A stretch of 64,000 nt of DNA. It comes from Candidatus Muiribacterium halophilum. GTDB taxonomy: Bacteria; Muiribacteriota; Muiribacteriia; Muiribacteriales; Muiribacteriaceae. Made by a program: the position numbers and the translations under genes. Shown piece by piece: positions 46,844 through 54,567 of this stretch (position 1 is the stretch's first letter; each line of letters opens with the position of its first letter). Where the stretch lies: assembly GCA_023228995.1 (NCBI GenBank), contig JALOAD010000007.1, positions 1 to 64,000 of the forward strand, given 5' to 3'. The notes under the pieces are model-generated. The model worked only from the letters and a program-made list of their open reading frames with translations, did no database searches and was not told the DNA's origin.

Positions 46844-47878
46844 TTACAACCAACCTTTATTTTTTAAAACATCGTAAGCCAATTTAATCTGCCTTTCATT
46901 GAATTGTTTTTTATGTTCATTCCAGTTATATATATATTCAATAACATCATCAACATCTCTATAGCTTTCTTTTTTAACAGTCCAGTGAACTGTTGATAAT
47001 AATTCGAGTCCAAAAGGTGATTCAAAACCTTCAACTAATTCTGAAACTCTATTAAAGTTATATTTCATACTTTCATTTTCAGATAAAAAATTAGAAGCTT
47101 TTTTGAAAGCTTCATCAACCAGCTCTAATTGTACATCTGGTTTATTTTTGCCATCAGCAAAGCCTAAAATATAATGACCTTCCATTTTATTCAACACAGC
47201 TCTTAAATTATCCGCATAAGGTCCATAAAAATCTTTTACATATTTTAACTTTAAATCTTCCCCACTTTCCTGTAAAAAATATAACAATTTCTGAACTTCC
47301 AGCAAAGTAATAAATGGATCCATAAATGCTGCTAAATAACTATTTATCAAAACAATCAATACTGCTCTCCCCGGAGTCATATTTGGGATTTTTTTTTCTT
47401 TAACCATATCTTTAGCTTCAGGGGATCCTATCGGTTCAAAAACAAATATATTTACATCTACCAATTTTTCTAATTTTTCTTCAATTATTTTTTTCACTAA
47501 CTCCCATTTTAAACCACCAAGACCACAACCTAATGGCGGAATTGCAATAGAAGTAATATTAAATTTTTTGATAATTCTTACTAGATCATTTAAGCCATTT
47601 TCAATATATTCTAACTTGCTTAATTCTTTCCAATGTTTTTTTGTAGGAAAATTTATTATAAATTTTGGATTAAAAACATTCCTAGTTTCATAAACAAACA
47701 TTTTACCCGGAACTATTTTTTTTTGCTTACACTCAAATGAATACATCTTATAATTATCTGGGAACCTTTTCTTAAATTGAAGAGCTATTCCTTTACCCAT
47801 TATACCAACACAATTTACAGTATTAACTATAGCTTCTACATCCTCTTTTAATAAATCACCTGCTTTATATTTTATCAT
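46844..47878 (-). CDS. darG: DarG antitoxin: macrodomain DNA ADP-ribosylglycohydrolase
   Basis: At 344 residues it has a macrodomain (about 1-150; NTVNCVGIMGKGIALQFKKR and AIPPLGCGLGGLKW bind ADP-ribose). A C-terminal helical domain (about 170-344) resembles the DarG part that binds and blocks DarT directly. It removes ADP-ribose from thymidine in DNA. It follows darT by 15 bp. The family and pairing are clear; activity is inferred. Confidence 0.92.
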   Translation of the reverse strand: MIKYKAGDLLKEDVEAIVNTVNCVGIMGKGIALQFKKRFPDNYKMYSFECKQKKIVPGKMFVYETRNVFNPKFIINFPTKKHWKELSKLEYIENGLNDLVRIIKKFNITSIAIPPLGCGLGGLKWELVKKIIEEKLEKLVDVNIFVFEPIGSPEAKDMVKEKKIPNMTPGRAVLIVLINSYLAAFMDPFITLLEVQKLLYFLQESGEDLKLKYVKDFYGPYADNLRAVLNKMEGHYILGFADGKNKPDVQLELVDEAFKKASNFLSENESMKYNFNRVSELVEGFESPFGLELLSTVHWTVKKESYRDVDDVIEYIYNWNEHKKQFNERQIKLAYDVLKNKGWL

Positions 47879-47893
47879 TTCAATATTTACCCC

Positions 47894-48529
47894 TTAATAA
47901 TACCACTCTTTTCTTATTTTAAGATTAGGTTTATTTCTACATGATACTAATATTTTCGTTATAATTTCAAATTCATTCATTGAATAAACACCTATTTCTT
48001 CAACTAAATTCCAAGAAAATTCATTTTCTATTAAAAATTCAGCTTGTTTCTTATCCCTATTTTGATTCCATTGATTACTATTAATTGCATTCCAATCTAA
48101 TTTGTTAAAATTTACCGGATTAGAGTAATCTTCAAAATAATTAGATCCTGCATTAGAACATGTAAATGCCCATCTCAACTTGTTTTCCTTAGCATACTCT
48201 AATGTTTTCTTTAAATCTGACACCAAATGAATAATCGGTTCTTGTCCACCTTTATAAGATAGCTCGGGATGATTCTGTTTTGAAAACATATACAACATCA
48301 CAGACCTTGGACAAAAATAAAATGGAACACATTGACCCACATATAAATCTTTATGAGATTTCAAAGGTATCTTTAATCTCCTATCTTTGATGGATTGCAT
48401 TCCAATATTAGTAATTTTATGATTTGTAACATTAGCATAAGAAAATATTTTTTGATTTTCAATAATAGATTCTAAATTATTATAATGTACTATATGATAT
48501 ATTTTAGAATTTTCTGGAATATTATACAT
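47894..48529 (-). CDS. darT: DarT toxin: DNA thymidine ADP-ribosyltransferase
   Basis: This 211-residue protein of the DUF4433/DarT family begins with IYHIVHYNNLESIIENQKIF (NAD-binding His and helix). CVPFYFCPRSVMLYM and a C-terminal KQAEFLIENEFSW supply the catalytic Glu. DarT ADP-ribosylates thymidine in single-stranded DNA and can stop phage replication. The possible promoter has TATAAT near 48570. It is the first gene of the darTG pair on the island. Confidence 0.92.
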   Translation of the reverse strand: MYNIPENSKIYHIVHYNNLESIIENQKIFSYANVTNHKITNIGMQSIKDRRLKIPLKSHKDLYVGQCVPFYFCPRSVMLYMFSKQNHPELSYKGGQEPIIHLVSDLKKTLEYAKENKLRWAFTCSNAGSNYFEDYSNPVNFNKLDWNAINSNQWNQNRDKKQAEFLIENEFSWNLVEEIGVYSMNEFEIITKILVSCRNKPNLKIRKEWYY

Positions 48530-48638
48530 TTATAAATATCTCTCAAGCATTAATTGATACTTCTGATTATACATCACAATCCATAGAAAAAACAACAAAC
48601 ATATTTTACTATCAAAAACCTTAACTATCATTATATCA

Positions 48639-48686
48639 CATAAAAATTTTAGATTACAACAAACTCATACAAAAATTAGATTAAAA
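48639..48686 (+). repeat. 48-bp perfect direct repeat, right (island boundary)
   Basis: An exact copy of the last 14 codons and stop of the HcpR-like gene (45302-45349), without the rest of the gene. It marks the right edge of the island. The remaining gap 48530-48867 holds darT upstream DNA, a terminator and family B repeats. Confidence 0.9.
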
Positions 48687-48730
48687 ATCTTAAAAATACA
48701 ATATTCCATTACTGTCCAAGAAAATTTTTA

Positions 48731-48764
48731 TAAAAAAAAAGGTTCATTTCTGAACCTTTTTTTT
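48731..48764. terminator. Bidirectional intrinsic terminator
   Basis: The stem GGTTCA/TGAACC (48741-48746, 48751-48756) is flanked by nine A on the left and eight T on the right, so it works in both directions. It would serve the second hydrogenase set on the minus strand and, before insertion of the island, the HcpR-like gene on the plus strand. Confidence 0.88.
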
Positions 48765-48790
48765 AACATCCTTTAATTCTTTCAATCTTT

Positions 48791-48848
48791 CACTAATTCT
48801 TAATTAGATGCGTCAGCATCGCTAATTGTGGCTTTAGTCACGCTAATG
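48791..48848. repeat. Family B ATTAG/CTAAT hairpin repeat
   Basis: Contains GATGC-GTCA-GCATC and GTGGCTTTAGTCAC hairpin cores between CTAATT boxes. It is the clearest unit of the family and is closely similar to the reverse complement of 349-394. Confidence 0.55.
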
Positions 48849-48867
48849 CTTCTTTTTTTACATTCAA

Positions 48868-50595
48868 CTATACATTCGAATCTCTTTTTGTGTATTTTGT
48901 GTGAAGCAGGTGATGAGATTTTTCTCCAAGAGGTTCTTTTAGAAACTCTTTATAAAGAGTATCTATTGCAGGATTTTTATGGGATTTTCTTAATTCCATA
49001 TTACAATCCTCACAATAAATTGCATCCATTCTAGCTTTTCTTTTATCAGGAGATGTTGGTCTTGGTTGTCCGCCACCACCAATACAACCACCAGGACAAC
49101 ACATTATTTCAATAAAATGATAGTCTGCTTCTCCTGCTCTTATTTTATCAAGAATTTTTCTTGCATTTGAAAGACCATTTGTTATAGCTACTTTTACATC
49201 AAGATTACCAACTGCAACTGTTGCTTCTTTAACTCCTTCCATTCCTCTAACCATTTTAAGATCTATATTTTCAAGTTCTGTATTTGTAACTACTTCATAA
49301 ACTGTTCTTAAAGCAGCTTCCATAACTCCACCTGATGCTCCAAATATTGCAGCAGCACCTGTTGAAATTCCTAAAGGAGCATCGTATTTTTCACCTTTTA
49401 TCTCAGCAAAATTAATACCTGCAATTTTAATCATTTTTGCAAGTTCTCTTGTTGTAAGAACAACATCAACATCCTGATAGCCTGAATCTTTCATCTCAGG
49501 TCTATTACACTCATATTTTTTTGCAGTACATGGCATTATCGAAACTACTTTGACTTTAGATGCATCAATTTGAGCTTTTTCAACATAATAAGTTTTTGCC
49601 AATGCTCCAAACATCTGCTGAGGAGATTTACATGATGATACATTAGGTATAAGATCTGAATAAAAAGTTTCCATAAACTTTATCCACCCTGGTGAACAGG
49701 AAGTTATCATAGGTAATGTTCCATTATTTTTTAGTCTATGCAAAAGTTCATGTCCTTCTTCTATAATTGTAAGATCTGCTGCAAAATCTGTATCAAAAAC
49801 TTTGTCAAATCCAAGTTTTCTTAATGAACCTACAAGTTTTTCTGTAGAAAGATAACCAGGTTCCATACCCATTTCTTCACCTATAGAAACTCTAATTGCA
49901 GGTGCTGTCTGAACAACAACATGTATATTAGGGTCTTCTATCCAATTCCATACCATATCAGTTTCATCTCTTTCATGAAGTGCTCCTGTAGGGCATACTG
50001 TAATACACTGTCCGCAATATGTACATGTTGTTTCATGAAGTTTTTTATTTCCAGTAGGTAGAACTAGTTTTTCATAACCTCTATTAAAAAATTCAAGTGC
50101 ATTAACAGACTGAACTTCCTGACATGCACGCACACATCTGCCACAGTTTATACATTTTTGATGTTCACGAACAATTACACCACTTTCATCTTCTGTTTTA
50201 AATGCTGGTAACTCATTTGAAAAATATATATCTGTCATATTAAATTCAGCAGCAAGTTTTTGTAATTCACATGAATTATTTCTTTCGCATACAAGACAAT
50301 CCTGAGGATGTCTTGAAAGAATAAGCTCAAGTGCCATTTTTCTTGCATCTCTGACTTCTTTTGTATTTGTTTTTACTTTCATTCCTTCATTTACTGGATA
50401 TGCGCATGATGGTTGAAAAGTTCTCATTCCCTCAATTTCTACAACACAAAGTCTGCATGAACCTTCTGGTCTAAGATCAGGATGATAGCAAAGTACTGGT
50501 ATTTCTATTCCAGCCTGTTTGCATGCTTCAAGAATTGTATAGTTTTCTGGTACTTGATATTCCTTACCGTCGATAGTTATATTAATATTCTTCAT
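48868..50595 (-). CDS. hydA: [FeFe]-hydrogenase catalytic subunit HydA, second set
   Basis: This 575-residue protein has an N-terminal [2Fe-2S] domain (LCYHPDLRPEGSCRLCVVEI), the His/Cys cluster region HPQDCLVCERNNSCELQ, two [4Fe-4S] motifs (CINCGRCVRAC; CTYCGQCITVC) and an H-cluster domain with TSCSPGW, MPCTAKKYE and EIMCCPGGCIGGGGQ. It ends with the small-subunit-like domain and lacks the C-terminal [2Fe-2S] domain of the longer Thermotoga enzyme. It overlaps hydB by 4 bp. A full catalytic set of motifs is present. Confidence 0.94.
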   Translation of the reverse strand: MKNINITIDGKEYQVPENYTILEACKQAGIEIPVLCYHPDLRPEGSCRLCVVEIEGMRTFQPSCAYPVNEGMKVKTNTKEVRDARKMALELILSRHPQDCLVCERNNSCELQKLAAEFNMTDIYFSNELPAFKTEDESGVIVREHQKCINCGRCVRACQEVQSVNALEFFNRGYEKLVLPTGNKKLHETTCTYCGQCITVCPTGALHERDETDMVWNWIEDPNIHVVVQTAPAIRVSIGEEMGMEPGYLSTEKLVGSLRKLGFDKVFDTDFAADLTIIEEGHELLHRLKNNGTLPMITSCSPGWIKFMETFYSDLIPNVSSCKSPQQMFGALAKTYYVEKAQIDASKVKVVSIMPCTAKKYECNRPEMKDSGYQDVDVVLTTRELAKMIKIAGINFAEIKGEKYDAPLGISTGAAAIFGASGGVMEAALRTVYEVVTNTELENIDLKMVRGMEGVKEATVAVGNLDVKVAITNGLSNARKILDKIRAGEADYHFIEIMCCPGGCIGGGGQPRPTSPDKRKARMDAIYCEDCNMELRKSHKNPAIDTLYKEFLKEPLGEKSHHLLHTKYTKRDSNV

Positions 50596-52178
50596 TTTTT
50601 ACCCTCCTTAACACCTTCCATCATTTCTTTTTCAAAATGTGTCATTGCATCTAAAAAAGGATTAACAGCTGCCTGTCCTAAACCACAAAAAGATGCATTT
50701 TTCATAACTTTACAAAGATCTTTCATTTTAGAAATATCACTTTTTTTCCCTTCTTTTTTGTTTAATTTTTCCATAAACTGATAAATTCTAAAAGTTCCTT
50801 CTCTGCAAGGAGTACATTTACCACAAGATTCATGCTTAAAAAACTTTGCAACACTTTTTAAATAATCATTAATATGAATATCTTCAGATACAAATAAAAT
50901 AACACCTGAACCATGTGTAAGATCTGATGATGCAAGAGTATTAAGATCTAATTTTATATCAAAATTATTAAAAGGAACAATATTTCCAGATGAACCACCA
51001 ATATGGGCAAATTTGACTTTTTTACCTGAACGGGTTCCTTTTGCTATATTTTCAAAAACTTCTTTAAGAGAAATTCCCATAGGAACTTCTATAAGACCTT
51101 TTTCATTTATATCACCAAGAATTGTAAATACTTTAGTCCCAGCACTTCCTTTAACTCCAAGTTTTTTAAACCAATCACTACCATTAAGTATAATCTGAGG
51201 AATATTTGCCAAAGTTTCAACATTATTAACAATTGTTGGTTTTCCAAAAAGTCCGCAAACAGGAGGATAAGGTGGTTTTAATCTTGGCTCACCTCTTTTG
51301 CCTTCAATTGATTCAATAAGAGCTGTTTCTTCTCCACATACATAAGCTCCACCACCAAGACAAACTTCAATATTAAAAGAAAAATCTGAATCAAATATAT
51401 TTTCACCTAAAAAGTTATGTTCTTCTGCATCTTTTATAGCTTTTTTTATTCTATCTATAGAAAGTTTATATTCACCTCTTACATATATATAACCTTTATT
51501 AGCTCCAATTGCATAAGCACATATTGCCATTGCTTCAATAACAGCGTGTGGATCTCCTTCCATTATTAATCTGTCTTTAAATGTTCCAGGTTCTCCTTCA
51601 TCTGCATTACATATAACATATTTTTGACTTGATTCAGTATTATATGTAAATTCCCATTTTTTTCCTGTAGGAAATGCAGCTCCACCTCTTCCTTTTAACT
51701 CAGAATTTTTTACAATATCAATTACTTCTTTTGGAGTATTTTCATTTAATACTTTTCCAAGAGCCATATATCCATCTTTTGCTATATATTCAATAATGTT
51801 TTCAGGATCTATAGATCCTGCATTTTTTAAAACTATTCTAACCTGTCCATCAAGTAATTTTTCTTGTTTTCCTGCACAAATATCTTTTTGAGAAGATTCT
51901 ATAGCCATAAGTCTTTTTACAGGACGACCTTTTATAAGATGTTCTTCAACAAGTTCTTTTATATCTTCAGGTTTAATTCCGGTATAAATAATACCTTCTG
52001 GATAAATTATCATACTTACGCCGTTATAACCTAAACTTCCTGTTTCAACAATTCTAATTTCATTTACAATATTTTTTTCTTTAAGTTGTTTTTCTAAAGT
52101 ATCTCTTACACCTTTAGCACCTGCAAGAAGTGATGGTGTATCCATACCCAAAATAATATGCGATCTGTAAAATTTCAT
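50592..52178 (-). CDS. hydB: HydB/NuoF-like NADH-binding subunit, second set, reduced
   Basis: This 528-residue flavoprotein has the FMN/NADH-binding GRGGAAFPTGKKWEF (about 171-185) and the N3-type [4Fe-4S] motif SCGKCTPCREGT (about 455). Its N-terminal thioredoxin-like domain is still alignable with HydB of the first set, but all four cluster cysteines are replaced (GMDTPSLLAG for CAGAGCITSG; ETGSLGYN for ETGCMGAC). The C-terminal 2x[4Fe-4S] domain is absent. It has fewer electron-transfer sites than the first-set HydB. ATG with GGGGGA upstream. Confidence 0.9.
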   Translation of the reverse strand: MKFYRSHIILGMDTPSLLAGAKGVRDTLEKQLKEKNIVNEIRIVETGSLGYNGVSMIIYPEGIIYTGIKPEDIKELVEEHLIKGRPVKRLMAIESSQKDICAGKQEKLLDGQVRIVLKNAGSIDPENIIEYIAKDGYMALGKVLNENTPKEVIDIVKNSELKGRGGAAFPTGKKWEFTYNTESSQKYVICNADEGEPGTFKDRLIMEGDPHAVIEAMAICAYAIGANKGYIYVRGEYKLSIDRIKKAIKDAEEHNFLGENIFDSDFSFNIEVCLGGGAYVCGEETALIESIEGKRGEPRLKPPYPPVCGLFGKPTIVNNVETLANIPQIILNGSDWFKKLGVKGSAGTKVFTILGDINEKGLIEVPMGISLKEVFENIAKGTRSGKKVKFAHIGGSSGNIVPFNNFDIKLDLNTLASSDLTHGSGVILFVSEDIHINDYLKSVAKFFKHESCGKCTPCREGTFRIYQFMEKLNKKEGKKSDISKMKDLCKVMKNASFCGLGQAAVNPFLDAMTHFEKEMMEGVKEGKK

Positions 52179-52192
52179 ATCTTCCCCCTAAA

Positions 52193-52657
52193 TTATTCGT
52201 ATTTTGCAATTATATCTTTTACCATTTCAGGTTTAAGATTCCCATGTACATCTTCATTAATCATAACTGCCGGTGCAACAGCACATAAACCAAGGCAAGC
52301 ACAGTGTTCAAGGGTAAACTTACCATCTTTTGTTGTTTCACCAACTTTAATGCCAAGTTCGTCTACAAAACTATTAATAACAGCTTCTGCACCTAATACA
52401 TGACACGGACATGATTCACACATTCTTATTACATATTTACCTCTTTTTTTGTTTGAAAACATAGTGTAAAAAGAAGTAACACCATACAATTTGTTTAAAG
52501 GTAATTTTGTGTAATCTGAAATTTTTTTCATACAATCATCACAAATATAATTTTCTTTACTACTATTTTGGATCTTATGAAGTATTTCCATAAGATTTCC
52601 TTTTTCTTCTGAATATTCTTTGAGAATTTTGCCAACATCAACATTGCAACAAGTCAT
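52193..52657 (-). CDS. hydC: HydC/NuoE-like [2Fe-2S] subunit, second set
   Basis: This 154-residue thioredoxin-fold ferredoxin subunit has the ligands in MCESCPCHVLG (C-x4-C) and CLGLC (C-x3-C). An extra ICDDCMKKIS pair in the N-terminal helical part and a CC near the start are unusual. The ATG at 52657 with GGAGG five bases upstream is preferred over the TTG at 52669. It opens the second set, after a terminator. Confidence 0.9.
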   Translation of the reverse strand: MTCCNVDVGKILKEYSEEKGNLMEILHKIQNSSKENYICDDCMKKISDYTKLPLNKLYGVTSFYTMFSNKKRGKYVIRMCESCPCHVLGAEAVINSFVDELGIKVGETTKDGKFTLEHCACLGLCAVAPAVMINEDVHGNLKPEMVKDIIAKYE

Positions 52658-52771
52658 AGTTTCCTCCAAATTCCCTAATACAGGGATAATGTTTTTGTAT
52701 TATTGTTATATTTTAATATATAAATAAATATTAATTATGCTAGATTAAGAACTGCGACATCATGCAAGACA

Positions 52772-52797
52772 AAAAGGGCAGATTTCTCTGCCCTTTT
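52772..52797 (-). terminator. Intrinsic terminator after first-set hydA
   Basis: The stem GGGCAGA/TCTGCCC (52776-52782, 52787-52793) has loop TTTC and sits between A- and T-runs on both strands. It separates the two hydrogenase operons; the second set needs its own promoter in 52670-52770. Confidence 0.88.
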
Positions 52798-52802
52798 ATA
52801 TT

Positions 52803-54554
52803 TTATTTTTTTAGATTTTCATAGTATTTCTGTTGTGTATAATGAGTATGCAATAACTCATGAGCTTTATGACCATTAGGTTCTCCAAGAAATTCCTTAT
52901 ATAGAACCTGAATTGCAGGATTTTCATGTGATTTTCTAATAGGCATATCTTTATCACCTTTATAAATTCCTTCAATTCTCTGTTTTCTGATTTCAGTAGT
53001 TGTTGGTATTGGCTGTCCGCCTCCACCTATACACCCACCAGGACAAGCCATTATCTCAATAAAATGATAATCAGCTTCTCCAGCTTGAACTTTTTCCATA
53101 AGTTTTCTTGCATTACCAAGACCACTTGCAACAGCTACTTTTACATCAACTGGATTACCATCAATTTGTGTACTTACAGTAGCTTCTTTAAAACCATCAA
53201 GTTTAAGTCCTCTAACTCCTACATAATCAACATTTTTTATTTCATGACCTTCAATTACTTCAAGTGCGGTTCTTAATGCTGCTTCCATAACTCCACCTGA
53301 AGCTCCAAATATAAGTCCAGCTCCTGTTGAGATTCCAATAGGATCGTCTGGTCCTTCATCAGGAAGATTTAAAAAGTCAATTTCAGATTGTCTTATCATC
53401 TTTGCAAATTCTCTTGTAGTTATTGCAATATCAACATCTGAATATCCATCTCTTCCCATTTCAGGTCTCTTTGCCTCGCCTTTTTTAGCAGTACATGGCA
53501 TAACAGATATGCTTACTATTTTTTTAGGATCTAATTTCATTTTTTCAGCAAAATAAGTTTTTACCATTGCACCCTGCATCTGTTGAGGAGATTTGCATGT
53601 TGATAGATTTGGCAGTAAATCTGGGAAAAAAGTTTCAATAAAATTTACCCAGCCTGGTGAACAGGAAGTTATCATCGGTAATGTTCCACCGTTTTTAACT
53701 CTATTAATAAATTCGTAACCTTCTTCCATAATTGTTAAATCTGCTGCAAAATCAGTATCAAAAATATGATCAAAACCCATTCTTCTCATAGCTGCAAATA
53801 TTTTGCCAGTTACTATTGAGCCAGGTTTTAATCCAAATTCTTCTCCTAATGTAACTCTAACTGAAGGAGCAACCTGTATAACAGTTATTTTATCAGGATT
53901 ATAAATTGCATCCCAAACTTCATCAATGTTTTCATTATCTTTAAGTGCTCCAACTGGACAATTAAGAACACATTGACCACATCCAGTACATACTGAATCT
54001 TTAAAAGGTAAATTAAATGGAGTTCCAACTTCGGAATCAAATCCTCTTTTTTGAGAAAAAATAGCTCCAACAGTCTGAACTTCATTACACATAGTTTCAC
54101 ATCTTTTACAGTATATACATTTACTTCCATCATAATTAAGTTGTAAAGTATCGTTATCCTTTCCTCTTGAACTTGTTGCTCCTCTAAAAGGAACAATATC
54201 AACTCCAAGCTCTGCTGCTAATGTCTGAAGTTCACATCTTGTATTTCTTTCACAAGTAAGACAAGCTGTTGGATGATCTGAAAGAATAAGTTCTAAAACA
54301 AATTTTCTTGTATCCCTGACTTTTTTAGTATTAGTTTTTACAATCATACCGTCAACAACAGGTGTTGTACATGAAGCCTGAAGTTTTGGATTACCTTCTA
54401 TATCAACCAAACACATTCTACATGCACCGATTTTTTGTATTTCAGGTATATGACAAAGTGTAGGTATTTTAAGTCCAATCTTGTTTGCTGCTTCGAGAAT
54501 GGTGCTCCCCTTTTCAACTTTTACATCCATTCCATTTATATTTATATTTAACAT
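52803..54554 (-). CDS. hydA: [FeFe]-hydrogenase catalytic subunit HydA, first set
   Basis: This 583-residue protein has an N-terminal [2Fe-2S] (LCHIPEIQKIGACRMCLVDI), the HPTACLTCERNTRCELQ cluster region, two [4Fe-4S] motifs (CIYCKRCETMC; CTGCGQCVLNC) and an H-cluster domain with TSCSPGW, MPCTAKKGE and EIMACPGGCIGGGGQ. With HydB and HydC it should couple NADH and reduced ferredoxin oxidation to H2 formation. It lacks the C-terminal [2Fe-2S] domain of Thermotoga HydA. It is the last gene of the long hydG-led run, followed by a terminator. Confidence 0.95.
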   Translation of the reverse strand: MLNININGMDVKVEKGSTILEAANKIGLKIPTLCHIPEIQKIGACRMCLVDIEGNPKLQASCTTPVVDGMIVKTNTKKVRDTRKFVLELILSDHPTACLTCERNTRCELQTLAAELGVDIVPFRGATSSRGKDNDTLQLNYDGSKCIYCKRCETMCNEVQTVGAIFSQKRGFDSEVGTPFNLPFKDSVCTGCGQCVLNCPVGALKDNENIDEVWDAIYNPDKITVIQVAPSVRVTLGEEFGLKPGSIVTGKIFAAMRRMGFDHIFDTDFAADLTIMEEGYEFINRVKNGGTLPMITSCSPGWVNFIETFFPDLLPNLSTCKSPQQMQGAMVKTYFAEKMKLDPKKIVSISVMPCTAKKGEAKRPEMGRDGYSDVDIAITTREFAKMIRQSEIDFLNLPDEGPDDPIGISTGAGLIFGASGGVMEAALRTALEVIEGHEIKNVDYVGVRGLKLDGFKEATVSTQIDGNPVDVKVAVASGLGNARKLMEKVQAGEADYHFIEIMACPGGCIGGGGQPIPTTTEIRKQRIEGIYKGDKDMPIRKSHENPAIQVLYKEFLGEPNGHKAHELLHTHYTQQKYYENLKK

Positions 54555-54567
54555 GCTAAGAAGCCTC

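Larger units (their letters stand above)
45350..48686. mobile_element. 3.3-kb DarTG island bounded by direct repeats
   Basis: The segment lies between the two 48-bp copies of the regulator's 3' end and carries, all on the minus strand, darT, darG, a broken small exported protein gene and a CPBP protease gene. Right of the second copy comes a bidirectional terminator (48731-48764) that fits as the regulator's original terminator. This supports insertion at the gene 3' end with duplication or att-type recombination. No integrase or transposase is inside, so transfer in trans or loss of the integrase must be assumed. Confidence 0.7.
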
